Below the pieces are notes generated by a model. That model was not told the origin of the DNA and did not search any database. It worked only from the letters and a program-made list of their open reading frames with translations. A stretch of DNA of 64,000 nucleotides. Source: JAFGVL01 sp963662245 (GTDB lineage Bacteria > Bacteroidota > Bacteroidia > Bacteroidales > Paludibacteraceae). Positions within the stretch are counted from its first letter, which is position 1, and each line of letters starts with the position of its first letter. The stretch spans positions 77,671-141,670 of the forward strand of contig CAXXVQ010000007.1 of NCBI GenBank assembly GCA_963662245.2, read 5' to 3'. This document shows positions 1 to 8,948 of this stretch, in pieces. A program made the position numbers and the translations under genes.

Positions 1-1082
1 AGTATTTCAAAAAGATTCTTTGTATTATCAATGGATACAGAAACCCCAACTTCTGAAGTAGTAATCATATCGATAGAAGTTTGATAACGCTCAAACACTT
101 CAAATACTTTGCGCATAAATCCATATGCTAAAAGCATGCGACCAGATTTAATCTTGATAGCAGTAATTCCATCTTTTGCTGCTACAGCTTCAATATTATT
201 TTTTGAGCACTCCGTTGAAATCAAGGTTCCTTTAGCTTCAGGTTCCATTGTATTCAATAGGCGTACAGGAATATTTGCTTGTTTAGCAGGAAGCACACAT
301 GTTGGGTGAAGAATTTTTGCACCAAAATAGGCTAACTCAGCAGCTTCTTCAAAATGCAGATTTGCAACAGGTTTTGTCCCTTCTACAAAACGAGGGTCAT
401 TATTGTGCATACCATCAATATCTGTCCAAATTTGAATCTCTGAAGCACCAATAGCAGCTCCAATAATTGATGCAGTATAATCACTACCACCTCTTTGAAG
501 GTTATCTATTTCACCATAATGGTTTCTACAAATAAATCCTTGAGTAATATAAATCTCTGCTCCTTCATATTTTTCTAACTGAACTGCAATTTGCTCTTTG
601 ATAAAAGCCATATCTGGCTCAGCATTTTTATCAGTCTTCATAAAATCCAATGCTGGTAAAAGCATTGAATTCACTCCTGATTCACATAGATAATCATTTA
701 CCAAAGCTGTAGAAATCAATTCCCCTTGTGCAAGAATTGTTTTTTCTTCAAAAAGGGTAAATATCTTGCTCGTAGTAGCAAATGAGCGAAGAAAATCAAA
801 TTGCTCTTTTACAAAAGCTTCACCTTTTTTCAAGTATTCAGGTGTAGAAAAAAGCTCTTTAATTACAGCATTGTATTTATTTTCAAGAACATTAATTACA
901 TCTAATGCACCATCAATATTCTTTTTATACAAATAATCTGAAATCTCAATCATTGAATTCGTAGTACCTGACATTGCTGATAAAACAACAATTTTTGACT
1001 CTCCATCAAGGATTAACTTTGTAACATCCTTCATTCTTTGTGCAGAACCTACAGATGTTCCTCCAAATTTTAAAACTTTCAT
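1..1082 (-). CDS. lysC: Aspartate kinase (lysine-sensitive type), C-terminus cut by window edge
   Basis: Phosphorylates L-aspartate, the first step to lysine, threonine, methionine and diaminopimelate; cytoplasmic. I translated the minus strand from the ATG at 1080-1082 and it stays open to base 1, giving about 360 residues. The protein starts MKVLKFGGTSVGSAQRM, which holds the KFGGTSV nucleotide-binding motif. Further in are the kinase signatures QRGGSDYTAS and IWTDIDGMHNNDPR. The last visible part enters the regulatory ACT region (GRMLLAYGFMRKVFE, then TSIDMITTSEVGVSVS), which is typical of single-function AKIII-like enzymes. A homoserine dehydrogenase fusion (ThrA type) cannot be excluded because the 3' end is outside the window. 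A possible -7 box, TACTTTTG on the minus strand at 1193-1200, would give a leader of about 105 nt. Confidence 0.93.
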   Translation of the reverse strand, partial: MKVLKFGGTSVGSAQRMKDVTKLILDGESKIVVLSAMSGTTNSMIEISDYLYKKNIDGALDVINVLENKYNAVIKELFSTPEYLKKGEAFVKEQFDFLRSFATTSKIFTLFEEKTILAQGELISTALVNDYLCESGVNSMLLPALDFMKTDKNAEPDMAFIKEQIAVQLEKYEGAEIYITQGFICRNHYGEIDNLQRGGSDYTASIIGAAIGASEIQIWTDIDGMHNNDPRFVEGTKPVANLHFEEAAELAYFGAKILHPTCVLPAKQANIPVRLLNTMEPEAKGTLISTECSKNNIEAVAAKDGITAIKIKSGRMLLAYGFMRKVFEVFERYQTSIDMITTSEVGVSVSIDNTKNLFEI

Positions 1083-1173
1083 ACGGTCTTTTAAAATTTT
1101 ATATTACTCAGCTATCATTCTGAAAATGAATGATTTTTTAAATTCACAATCTAAACTTAAGGCTCAAAAAAAA

Positions 1174-1225
1174 CCTTCTCAAAATCGAATCACAAAAGTA
1201 TATATTTCTATCGATTTTAAGAAGG
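1174..1225 (-). terminator. Rho-independent terminator after the DUF6340-like lipoprotein gene
   Basis: Two 15-base arms (1174-1188 and 1211-1225) pair with a single mismatch around a 22-nt loop. On the minus strand the stem is followed by eight U. It lies between the stop of the lipoprotein gene and lysC, so it separates the two same-strand genes. Confidence 0.7.
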
Positions 1226-1264
1226 CTTTTTTATGCGATTAACGCTGAATATTTTTTTTATAAA

Positions 1265-2293
1265 TCATTTCATTTGTAGTTCATCCATAAACTGCTCATC
1301 TCTTTGTCTGTTTTTCAAGACATTAAGATAAGAAAGAGCCTTTTTGTTATTAAATTTTGAATATGATTGACTTGCCCAATCAATTGCAGCTTCTAAATCT
1401 CCGTTAATTTCATTTATAATAGCCATATTGTAATATGCTCTTCCGGCAATCTCGGGATCTGCATTTTTTGTCTCTTTATTCCAAAGCATTGCTGCTTCAT
1501 CCCATTTCCCGGTTTGAGCTAATCGTTTCCCGGTTTTAAAATTATCGGTTCCTTTTACATAATAGTTTCTTGAAACACGCACATTGTGAGCCATAACCAT
1601 CTGAGCATAATCCTGCCCAACTTGATAACTAAAATCGCGTACATCAGAAACACTATTCACTGCCCCAACAATCATTTCTAAAGGATTCCTCTTATCTACC
1701 GTATAATTAAATGAACGATTAAACTTTCTTTGATCAATTATCTGATTATACTGCGGATCGTAAATACGCCATCCACCTTTTATCACAACGGTAGTTTTTG
1801 CATCTACTCTCGAATGATGCACCTCACCTCTTGGAGTTTCCTGTACTTCAACATATTTTTCTACTCCCACATGAGTATCCGTATCATACGCTTCAAGTAC
1901 AAAAACAACTTCTACATCATTTTCATCACAAATCTTTTTTAACTGTGGCCACGCCAAAGGCTTATCCATCACACCCATTCCTTGTGATGTTAGGTTGTAT
2001 CCTTCAAGAATATCAACTTTTTCAAAACGATTAGCCACTTTTAATTCTGAAACTAACCCATTCAACACTTCTTCAGTCCCTTTTTTTTCAAGTTTGGGTG
2101 ACTCCATTGTTAATACTTGATCAATTTTATTTAGCTTGGAATTACCTTTTGAACGGTCTAGCACACCAACCTTTTTAACTGACGAGGCTATAGGAACAGC
2201 AGGTGGCTGAACTACAGAAAGTGTCAGAATGTTTGTTGAACTACACCCTACAAGCAAAAAACTTGCAAACAAAAACAGTAAATATTTCTTCAT
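1265..2293 (-). CDS. Lipoprotein of DUF6340 type with TPR-like C-terminus
   Basis: 342 residues. A lipoprotein signal peptide is clear: MKKYLLFLFASFLLVGC, with lipobox LVGC and the acylated Cys at 17. The protein is therefore anchored in the inner or outer membrane. The middle contains a conserved-looking core (VEVVFVLEAYDTDTHV) and a segment describing a predicted sandwich (WRIYDPQYNQIIDQRKF). The last 100 residues (GTDNFKTGKRLAQTGKWDEA onward) look like two tetratricopeptide helices, with pairs such as AYYNMAIINEINGDLEAAI. This layout matches what I recall of the Bacteroidota family DUF6340, whose role is unknown. A TATATTTG box on the minus strand at 2321-2328 is a likely promoter. Family assignment is from memory and not checked by search. 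Confidence 0.75.
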   Translation of the reverse strand: MKKYLLFLFASFLLVGCSSTNILTLSVVQPPAVPIASSVKKVGVLDRSKGNSKLNKIDQVLTMESPKLEKKGTEEVLNGLVSELKVANRFEKVDILEGYNLTSQGMGVMDKPLAWPQLKKICDENDVEVVFVLEAYDTDTHVGVEKYVEVQETPRGEVHHSRVDAKTTVVIKGGWRIYDPQYNQIIDQRKFNRSFNYTVDKRNPLEMIVGAVNSVSDVRDFSYQVGQDYAQMVMAHNVRVSRNYYVKGTDNFKTGKRLAQTGKWDEAAMLWNKETKNADPEIAGRAYYNMAIINEINGDLEAAIDWASQSYSKFNNKKALSYLNVLKNRQRDEQFMDELQMK

Positions 2294-2430
2294 ATAATTG
2301 ATTTATAATTTGACTATTCACAAATATATGACAAATAAGAAAACATAAAAGTCTATTAATAATACTGCCTTAATTCACAAAAAACATAACAAACCAACTC
2401 TATCTCAATTAAAAAATCACCTAAAATATT

Positions 2431-2460
2431 TTGAAGCTTTGTTTTGCATTTATACTTTTG
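2431..2460 (+). promoter_or_regulatory. Bacteroidota-type promoter for yebC
   Basis: TTTTG ending at 2433, 19 nt spacer, then TACTTTTG at 2453-2460, matching the TTG / TAnnTTTG consensus. Predicted transcription start is about 7 nt later, leaving a leader of about 37 nt before the ATG at 2504. Confidence 0.7.
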
Positions 2461-2503
2461 CAAGCTAATATTAATTAACCATTATTTATCACATACATAA
2501 ACC

Positions 2504-3217
2504 ATGGGAAGAGCTTTTGAATATCGCAAAGCGACAAAAATGAAAAGATGGGGCAACATGGCTCGCACTTTCACTAAACTTGGAAAAGAAATCACAATTG
2601 CAGTAAAAGCAGGAGGTCCGGATCCGGACAACAACCCTCGTCTGCGCGTTCTTTTTAAAAATGCAAAAGCTGCTTCAATGCCAAAAGACACTATTGAAAG
2701 AGCTATTAAAAAAGCAACTTCAAAAGGTGAAGGCGACTATAAAGAAATCGTATATGAAGGATATGGCCCTTTTGGAATTGCAGTTGTTGTAGAAACTGCA
2801 ACTGACAACAATACTCGTACAGTAGCAAATGTTCGTAGTTATTTCAACAAATCCGGTGGCTCACTAGGAACTTCGGGATGTCTATCATTCCTTTTCGATA
2901 GAAAATGTGTATTCAAAATCACTCCAAAAGAAGGTGTTGACTTAGAAGAACTTGAACTTGAATTAATTGATTTTGGTGTTGATGAGATATTTGAAGATGA
3001 AAACGAAATTATCATCTATGGAGAATTTGAATCATTCAATAATATTCAAAAATACCTAGAAGAAAATGACTTTGAAATCATTAGCGCTGAATTCGAGCGT
3101 ATTCCAAATGACACAAAAGAATTATCTGAAGAAGAAAAAGAACAAGTCAACAAACTTATTGAGAAAATAGAAGATGATGACGATGTTCAACAAGTATTCC
3201 ATAACATGAAAGAATAA
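2504..3217 (+). CDS. yebC: YebC/PmpR/TACO1-family protein
   Basis: 237 residues, the usual length for the family. It begins MGRAFEYRKATKMKRWGNMA, corresponding to the family's N-terminal helical domain, and continues with the conserved GGPDPDNNPRLR and GYGPFGIAVVVE segments and SGCLSFLFDRK. Members are cytoplasmic and have been described both as DNA-binding regulators and, more recently, as ribosome-associated factors that relieve stalling at proline runs. The sequence alone does not tell which role applies here. The C-terminal end is very acidic (EDDDDVQQVF). It stands alone with its own promoter. The ATG at 2504 is preferred because it gives the canonical MGRAFE start. Confidence 0.93.
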   Translation: MGRAFEYRKATKMKRWGNMARTFTKLGKEITIAVKAGGPDPDNNPRLRVLFKNAKAASMPKDTIERAIKKATSKGEGDYKEIVYEGYGPFGIAVVVETATDNNTRTVANVRSYFNKSGGSLGTSGCLSFLFDRKCVFKITPKEGVDLEELELELIDFGVDEIFEDENEIIIYGEFESFNNIQKYLEENDFEIISAEFERIPNDTKELSEEEKEQVNKLIEKIEDDDDVQQVFHNMKE

Positions 3218-3338
3218 TAAAAACAAATTGTTGATAAATAATCAGGCAGAAACAAGCACAACGGTTTACAAAACCATATTTTTCTTATCAATTTGTATAT
3301 CTTTGTGAATCTTTGTCTTATAATTAAAACTATATCAA

Positions 3339-4235
3339 ATGAAAAAACTTAGCTTCTTATTACTTTTATTTTTACCATTGGGGATTTTTGCTCAAGAATT
3401 AGCAAAAGACACAGCTCAACCACAAGACACAACAAAAAAAGCAAAAGAAGTATCTCCAGCTTTAATGAAAAAAGAAATGGACATTAAAGTTGTATTTGAT
3501 TCTATCCTTACAAGAGATACAAGAGATAGCGACAGAGTAAGACTTAACAACCTAATCTACGACAAGCTACTTACAATGCTTAAAGACTCAGGTAGCTTTA
3601 CTCACCCTTTTGATAGCTTAAAAAACTTAGGGAAAATTTACTCTGATGACTATTCAATTAGAGTATATACTTGGTGTTGTGAAATGGAAGACATGTCATA
3701 CAAGTTCTGGGGAATCATCCAAGACTTAGATAATGACGCTATCTATCCTTTAACACAAAGCGGTCCTGTATATGTTCCAGCAGCTAACCAACAAATACTT
3801 CTAAAAAGATGGTATGGAGCGTTGTACTACAAAGTACTTCGAGTATCTAAGAAAAAAGATGATCCTAAATACATCTTACTTGGCTGGAGTCAACCAAATG
3901 TAAACACTAAAATGAAAATCTTGGATGTATTAGACATTGACACTGAAGACCATAAAGTAATGCTTGGTAGCAAAATTTTTAAAGGATACAGAGGCAAAGA
4001 TTACAGAGAAGTATTTACATATTGTTCTGACTTAGGCGTTTCTTTAAAATATGAAGAACAAGAAAAACGATTCATATTTGACCACTTAACACCACTTAGC
4101 GATGACCAAGGCAATGCAAGAGGTTGCAATGGCCCAGACATGTCATACGATGCTTTAAAGAGAAAGAAACACTGGTTTAAGAAAACAGATACATGGGTAA
4201 TCAAAAAAGATATTGATGTGCGCAACAATCAATAA
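3339..4235 (+). CDS. Conserved secreted Bacteroidota protein of unknown function
   Basis: 298 residues with a Sec signal peptide (MKKLSFLLLLFLPLGIFAQ, cleavage near 18-19), so exported to the periplasm or beyond. A basic, low-complexity linker (KDTAQPQDTTKKAKEV) follows. The body has a recognisable set of motifs: YSIRVYTWCCEMED, KFWGIIQDLDND, WYGALYYKVLRV, ILLGWSQPN and near the end FDHLTPLSD and KKDIDVRN. I recall similarly built proteins in many Bacteroidota genomes without a known function. No catalytic motif is visible. A TATCTTTG box at 3298-3305 is a probable -7 element, and a strong terminator follows, so the gene is monocistronic. Confidence 0.75.
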   Translation: MKKLSFLLLLFLPLGIFAQELAKDTAQPQDTTKKAKEVSPALMKKEMDIKVVFDSILTRDTRDSDRVRLNNLIYDKLLTMLKDSGSFTHPFDSLKNLGKIYSDDYSIRVYTWCCEMEDMSYKFWGIIQDLDNDAIYPLTQSGPVYVPAANQQILLKRWYGALYYKVLRVSKKKDDPKYILLGWSQPNVNTKMKILDVLDIDTEDHKVMLGSKIFKGYRGKDYREVFTYCSDLGVSLKYEEQEKRFIFDHLTPLSDDQGNARGCNGPDMSYDALKRKKHWFKKTDTWVIKKDIDVRNNQ

Positions 4236-4276
4236 GAATCTCTGTTAATTATTCCAAAAAGACTTTTCGATAACAT

Positions 4277-4326
4277 AAAAACACCCGTATTTTGACTCAC
4301 ACTGTCGTCAAAGCACGGGTGTTTTT
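4277..4326 (+). terminator. Strong intrinsic terminator after the 3339-4235 gene
   Basis: Outer stem AAAAACACCCGT (4277-4288) with ACGGGTGTTTTT (4315-4326), and an inner stem TTTGAC/GTCAAA (4291-4296, 4307-4312). A U-rich tract follows on the plus strand. Confidence 0.9.
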
Positions 4327-4363
4327 ATTTAACTTTATACCTCAAAAACCTTAGTTGTATACT

Positions 4364-6409
4364 ATGAATACCAAATCACTTTCCATAGCTGCAATATGTT
4401 GTTTCTCATCAATTACAGCTATGTGCAATACAAACTTAGTAACAAATAACACTATGAATATTTCAAACATTATTGTTGACCAATTTGCCGATGTGCAAAT
4501 TCTTCGATATGAAGTTCCCGGATTTGAGGAACTTCCATTAGAACAAAAGAAGCTTATCTATTTTCTTTCAAAAGCAGCTGAAGAAGGAAGAGATATTCTG
4601 TATGACCAAAATTACAAGAACAATTTACAGATAAGAAATACTTTAGAATCAATATATCTTAACTACAATAGCGACAAAGAAACTGATGAATTCAAGGAAT
4701 TCACAACCTACTTGAAAAGAGTCTGGTTCTCAAATGGCATCCACCACCACTATGGTATGGAGAAATTTGAACCGGAATTCTCAATGGAGTTTTTAATGAC
4801 CGCCATCATGTCATTACCTAATAAAGATTTACCACTTAATCCAGGACAATCAAAAGAAGATCTTAGCCAATTAATCGTGACTACTCTTTTTGACAAAACT
4901 GTTGCAATGAAAAGAGTTAACCAAGCTGACGGTGAAGACTTAATCACAAGCTCTGCAAACAACTACTATACAGGAGTAACACAAGATGAAGTTGAAACAT
5001 TTTATGGCAAAATGAAAGACAGCACTGACACCACTCCTATTTCATACGGGCTAAACAGCCGCTTAATTAAAATTGGAGATGATGTTGTAGAAGAAACATA
5101 CAAAGTTGGTGGTCGCTACTCTAGAGAAATTGAAAAAATTATCTATTGGCTGAACCAAGCAGCTAATGTTGCTGAAAATGAACACCAAAAATTAATCATC
5201 AATACCCTTATTGATTTCTACAAAACCGGTGATTTAAAAACTTTTGATGAATACAGCATTGAATGGGTAAAAGACACGGCGTCAAATGTAGATTTCTTAA
5301 ACGGATTTATTGAAACATACGGTGATCCTCTAGGAATGAAAGCTAGCTGGGAATCAATCGTAAATTTCAAAAACATTGAAGCGACTAAGCGAACTGAGAT
5401 TATCAGCAAAAACGCACAATGGTTTGAAGACAACTCTCCAGTAGACACTAAATTTAAAAAGAAAACAGTAAAAGGCGTTTCTGCAAAAGTCATTACAGTT
5501 GCTATGCTTGGTGGAGATTGCTATCCGGCAACACCAATTGGAATTAACCTACCAAACTCAAACTGGATTAGACAAGTACACGGCTCAAAATCTGTTACAA
5601 TTGAAAATATCACAGATGCCTATGACCAAGCTTCTCAAGGAACCGGATTCAACGAAGAGTTTATGTATAGCCAGAAAGAGATAGACTTAAAATTAAAATA
5701 CGGTGCACTAACTAGCAATCTGCACACTGACTTACACGAATGCCTTGGTCATGGTTCCGGACAACTTCTTCCAGGAGTGAGTCAAGACGCATTAAAAGCA
5801 TATGGTGCAACTATAGAAGAAGCTAGAGCTGATTTATTTGGCCTATATTACACTGCTGACCCAAAATTAGTAGAATTAGGCATCTTGCCAAATAAAGAAG
5901 CTTACAAGGCAGAATATTACGGGTTCATGATGAATGGATTGATGACACAACTTACACGCATTAAACCTGGTGACATAATTGAGGAATCTCACATGAGAAA
6001 CCGTCAGTTAATTGCAAGATGGGTTTTGGAGAAAGGACAATACATGAATGTTGTTGAATTAGCTAAGAAAGACAACAAAACTTATGTCAAAATCAATAAC
6101 TACGATGAATTGCGAAATTTATTTGGAGAATTACTTGCTGAAATCCAACGCATAAAATCAGAAGGAGATCTTGAAGCCGCAAAGAAGCTTGTAGAAGCTT
6201 ACGCAATTCAAGTTGACCCAGAACTTCACGCAGAAGTGTTAGAGCGCTACAAGAAGCTTAATTTGGCTCCATACAAAGGATTTGTTAACCCGGTGTATAA
6301 ACCAATTACAGATGACGCAGGAAATATCACAGACATCAAAGTTGATTATACTGAAAGCTACATTGAACAACATCTTAGATACGATGGGCATAGAATCTCA
6401 AACTTCTAA
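4364..6409 (+). CDS. Dipeptidyl-peptidase III-like zinc metallopeptidase (M49)
   Basis: About 681 residues. M49 peptidases remove dipeptides from the N-terminus of oligopeptides. The family's zinc motif HEXXXH is present as HECLGH at about residues 458-463, followed by EEARAD at about 485-490, which supplies the third zinc ligand. An upstream TTG at 4355 would add three residues, but the ATG at 4364 directly begins a signal-peptide-like segment (MNTKSLSIAAICCFSSITA), so I prefer it. Whether this is cleaved or is a lipoprotein signal around TAMC is uncertain. Export fits a periplasmic peptide-processing role, as suggested for other Bacteroidota M49 enzymes. The gene is bracketed by terminators on both sides. 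Confidence 0.88.
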   Translation: MNTKSLSIAAICCFSSITAMCNTNLVTNNTMNISNIIVDQFADVQILRYEVPGFEELPLEQKKLIYFLSKAAEEGRDILYDQNYKNNLQIRNTLESIYLNYNSDKETDEFKEFTTYLKRVWFSNGIHHHYGMEKFEPEFSMEFLMTAIMSLPNKDLPLNPGQSKEDLSQLIVTTLFDKTVAMKRVNQADGEDLITSSANNYYTGVTQDEVETFYGKMKDSTDTTPISYGLNSRLIKIGDDVVEETYKVGGRYSREIEKIIYWLNQAANVAENEHQKLIINTLIDFYKTGDLKTFDEYSIEWVKDTASNVDFLNGFIETYGDPLGMKASWESIVNFKNIEATKRTEIISKNAQWFEDNSPVDTKFKKKTVKGVSAKVITVAMLGGDCYPATPIGINLPNSNWIRQVHGSKSVTIENITDAYDQASQGTGFNEEFMYSQKEIDLKLKYGALTSNLHTDLHECLGHGSGQLLPGVSQDALKAYGATIEEARADLFGLYYTADPKLVELGILPNKEAYKAEYYGFMMNGLMTQLTRIKPGDIIEESHMRNRQLIARWVLEKGQYMNVVELAKKDNKTYVKINNYDELRNLFGELLAEIQRIKSEGDLEAAKKLVEAYAIQVDPELHAEVLERYKKLNLAPYKGFVNPVYKPITDDAGNITDIKVDYTESYIEQHLRYDGHRISNF

Positions 6410-6430
6410 TCACCATTGACATACTCAAAC

Positions 6431-6462
6431 AAAAAGCCAAGTAAGATTTTACTTGGCTTTTT
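6431..6462. terminator. Bidirectional terminator between DPP III and rsmD
   Basis: Perfect 14-bp stem, 6431-6444 with 6449-6462, and a GATT loop. There are A and T runs on both sides, so it can serve the two convergent genes. Confidence 0.92.
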
Positions 6463-6465
6463 TAT

Positions 6466-7002
6466 TTATTCAAAAAATGAGAAGTTCACATTCCCATAAT
6501 GTCTATGTTCCTCGAAATGCGGATGAGTTTCAAAACTCTTTTTAGATGGATGCTCTAAAATAAACACACCTCCCTCTGCCAACAATTCATATTCAAAAAT
6601 CAAATCGGGCAAGGTCTCTAGCTCGGGCAACTCATAAGGGGGATCGGCGAATATCAAATCATATTTCACCTTCGTTGACTTAATAAATTTAAACACATCT
6701 CCTTGCACTAACTGAATTTCATTCATTTTTAAGTTAGCACAAACCTTCTTAATGAAATTTATATGCAAACGATTCTTTTCTATTGAAGTTACAGAAGAAC
6801 ATCCTCTTGACGCAAATTCAAAACTAATACCTCCGGTGCCGGCAAATAAATCAAGCACTTTTAATTCTTCAAAATCTATTCGATTATTCAAAACATTAAA
6901 CAGTGACTCTTTCGCAAAATCGGTAGTCGGCCTTGCTGAAATATTTGAAGGTGGACTTAACCTAATCCCTTTATATTTTCCACTTACAATTCTCATTTGC
7001 AA
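6466..7002 (-). CDS. rsmD: 16S rRNA (guanine-N2)-methyltransferase RsmD
   Basis: 178 residues. RsmD methylates G966 of 16S rRNA during 30S assembly using S-adenosylmethionine. The start MQMRIVSGKYKGIRLSPP contains the conserved RIxxGxxxG element and is followed by RPTTDFAKESLFNVL. The SAM pocket is VLDLFAGTGGISFEFASRG, and the catalytic (N/D)PP(Y/F) motif is ADPPYELP near residues 119-126. Translation could also begin at the second Met (MRIVSG), two residues in. It lies 71 bp downstream of the same-strand gene that starts at 7751, with a hairpin in between. Confidence 0.93.
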   Translation of the reverse strand: MQMRIVSGKYKGIRLSPPSNISARPTTDFAKESLFNVLNNRIDFEELKVLDLFAGTGGISFEFASRGCSSVTSIEKNRLHINFIKKVCANLKMNEIQLVQGDVFKFIKSTKVKYDLIFADPPYELPELETLPDLIFEYELLAEGGVFILEHPSKKSFETHPHFEEHRHYGNVNFSFFE

Positions 7003-7017
7003 TAGTTTAAAAAAGAA

Positions 7018-7051
7018 AATCCATTTGCAACTGTTACATCACAAATGGATT
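7018..7051 (-). terminator. Hairpin between the 7074-7751 gene and rsmD
   Basis: Ten-bp stem (7018-7027 with 7042-7051) and a 14-nt loop. On the minus strand it is followed by TTTCTTTTTT. It may be a terminator for the upstream gene or an intercistronic attenuator before rsmD. Confidence 0.6.
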
Positions 7052-7073
7052 CCCATATTTGTATTTTTTTATC

Positions 7074-7751
7074 TTACTCCCAGTTACCTGCATTGTTGTT
7101 TGGCTCATCAACAGAACCAACTTTCAAACCTGTATATTTATCAAGTTTGTCTTGTAAATCAATTAAATTAACCAATTCTTGGTGATTTAAATCCCCTAAG
7201 AATGTTTCGTATGGAGCACGAGCTTCAAATAATGGAAGCTTGATATTATTCTTTTCTTGCTCGCCAATTTCTAATTCAAATTCTTTTCCTTCTGAGAAAG
7301 GAATTTCTCTAATTGTAGAAATTGAATTTGCATCATACTGATCTTTAAACAAATACTCTAAAACATTTACATATACCGTATCACGAACAAATCCTTGTAG
7401 ACCATTATCAGCAATTTCTTTAGCATTTCCTCTATGAACGATTGCAGTTGCCTTCTCTTCTGTCATCCCATTTTCAAGTTGAATATCTGATAAAGTCCCT
7501 TCTTTTTTCAACATTTTCATCTTACCATCCTTAACGAAAGAAATCAATGTATCAAAACTTGCTGTATATTTTCCGTTTTGATTTTTATATTCTACTTCGG
7601 CTTTTCTGATATCTATTAAACGAGCGATAACTGCTTTTTCACGAGTGTTTTTTGCTTGCTCAAATTTGATTGGAGTCATAATACTCGAATAACAGAAATA
7701 ACCTAACACGACGATAGATATCCCTAACAAAATTTTAACAACTGTTTTCAT
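7074..7751 (-). CDS. Single-pass membrane-anchored protein, function unknown
   Basis: 225 residues. One N-terminal hydrophobic segment (VKILLGISIVVLGYFCY, about 5-21) followed by an extracytoplasmic-looking soluble domain suggests a signal anchor. The stretch after the membrane segment (ARLIDIRKAEVEYKNQNGKY) has the look of the helix region of pilin-like or ‘septum-associated’ anchors, where AxxxYxxxNGxY is common in type IV pilin-like folds. That is a weak resemblance only, and there is no prepilin cleavage site. I do not recognise the family, although similar proteins occur in Bacteroidales. It is divergent from the helicase gene at 8949, with an IS982 element inserted between the two. Confidence 0.6.
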   Translation of the reverse strand: MKTVVKILLGISIVVLGYFCYSSIMTPIKFEQAKNTREKAVIARLIDIRKAEVEYKNQNGKYTASFDTLISFVKDGKMKMLKKEGTLSDIQLENGMTEEKATAIVHRGNAKEIADNGLQGFVRDTVYVNVLEYLFKDQYDANSISTIREIPFSEGKEFELEIGEQEKNNIKLPLFEARAPYETFLGDLNHQELVNLIDLQDKLDKYTGLKVGSVDEPNNNAGNWE

Positions 7752-7870
7752 GCGAATTAAATATTATTTTTGTGTTTTTTATATGCAAATAGTTTAGTCA
7801 GCGCAAATTTATAAAAGAATTTCAATTTCAGAGATTACTGGCTGTGAAATTTTGAAAAAACTTACTATTA

Positions 7871-8921
7871 ATGCGAATTAAGGGTTGAAAAAAGATAAAT
7901 AAAGTGCTGTGATACAGCAAAATAAGCGGGTACATATTTTGTTATATCCTTGAATATCATTAAATTAGATGAAAAATCATCCACGATTTATTCTAATTAT
8001 GATACCCAAGGATAAGGCTATAAAACTAATAAAAATCTATTGCTATGTATGTGAGCAATACGATAAAGAGATAAAATATATTTGTCAACGCTTTAGCAAC
8101 AATGATCAGCCAAAATTTACAGACCAAGAGGCTATGAGCATTTACTTGTATGTAATGCAAGTTGAAGAACATCACAAAGTGAAAAAGATTCATGAATTTG
8201 CAAGTGAGCATCTTCGTGAATGGTTTCCAAAACTCACATCATATGTGGCTTTCAACACAAGGATAAATAGACTCAATGAAGGCTTTAAAGCTCTTACATT
8301 GTATTTGTTTAATGACTTTGTGCCAAATGATTGTGATAAAGAAATTAGTCTTGTAGACTCTATGCCAATTATAATATATTCAGGAAAAAGAAATTCAAAA
8401 GTGGCACAAGAAATTACTGACAAGGGCTTTTGCTCTACCAAAGGTATATACTATTATGGATTGAAGTTACACGCCATTTCTTTTAGACGAAAAGGACATT
8501 TGCCTCATCCAGAACAAATGCTTTTCACAGAGGCTTCAAAACATGATTTATGTATGCTTAAAGAAGCTTCTCAAGACATGTATAACCGTACTATTGTTGC
8601 AGACAAAGCTTATTCAAATGCTGAATTCTGGTCTGAGAAAAAGAAAACAAACAACTTGTCCATTTTAACTCCTGTAAAGGCAATTAAAGGACAAACAGAA
8701 TGGGAAAAACAACAAAATAAGGCTTGGGCTGATTTATATTCCTCAGCCGTTTCAACTGTAAGACAGCCAATTGAATCGCTTTTCAACTGGTTAAATGAAA
8801 AAACAAAAATACAAATAGCCAGCAAGGTTCGTTCTACTAGTGGTTTATTGACCTTTATATGTGGAAGAATTGCTGCTGCTTTTATTAATTTGATATTTTA
8901 ATTTCAACCCTTAATTCGCAT
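7871..8921 (+). mobile_element. Complete IS982-family insertion sequence (1,051 bp)
   Basis: The ends are perfect 20-bp inverted repeats, ATGCGAATTAAGGGTTGAAA at 7871-7890 and its reverse complement at 8902-8921. A 5-bp direct repeat, TATTA, flanks it at 7866-7870 and 8922-8926, so the insertion is recent enough to keep the target duplication. It encodes one intact transposase. The element sits in the intergenic region between two divergent genes, ending 27 bp before the ATG of the helicase gene. Confidence 0.93.
7999..8901 (+). CDS. IS982-family DDE transposase
   Basis: About 300 residues from the ATG at 7999 (MIPKDKAIKLIKIYCYV). The frame is open from an ATG at 7969, but the shorter form lines up with the usual IS982 start. 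Family hallmarks are FTDQEAMSIYLYVMQ, then LREWFPKLTSYVAFNTRINRL, and the catalytic acidic residues in LVDSMPIIIY, VADKAYSNAEFW and RQPIESLFNWLNEKT. It mobilises the surrounding 1.05-kb element by cutting at the 20-bp ends. The reading frame is undamaged, so it is probably active. Confidence 0.93.
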   Translation: MIPKDKAIKLIKIYCYVCEQYDKEIKYICQRFSNNDQPKFTDQEAMSIYLYVMQVEEHHKVKKIHEFASEHLREWFPKLTSYVAFNTRINRLNEGFKALTLYLFNDFVPNDCDKEISLVDSMPIIIYSGKRNSKVAQEITDKGFCSTKGIYYYGLKLHAISFRRKGHLPHPEQMLFTEASKHDLCMLKEASQDMYNRTIVADKAYSNAEFWSEKKKTNNLSILTPVKAIKGQTEWEKQQNKAWADLYSSAVSTVRQPIESLFNWLNEKTKIQIASKVRSTSGLLTFICGRIAAAFINLIF

Positions 8922-8948
8922 TATTATATTAAAACTAAGATAACAAAC

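Noticed and set aside
1083..1264. Lysine riboswitch upstream of lysC
   Set aside because: Only a short hairpin (1114-1134) and the upstream gene's terminator are seen; no lysine aptamer core.
3339..4235. GldN/PorN-like T9SS component
   Set aside because: It is exported and of similar size, but the conserved motifs of GldN are not visible.
4355..4363. TTG start for the M49 peptidase
   Set aside because: The ATG three codons later begins the signal segment and is the more usual start.
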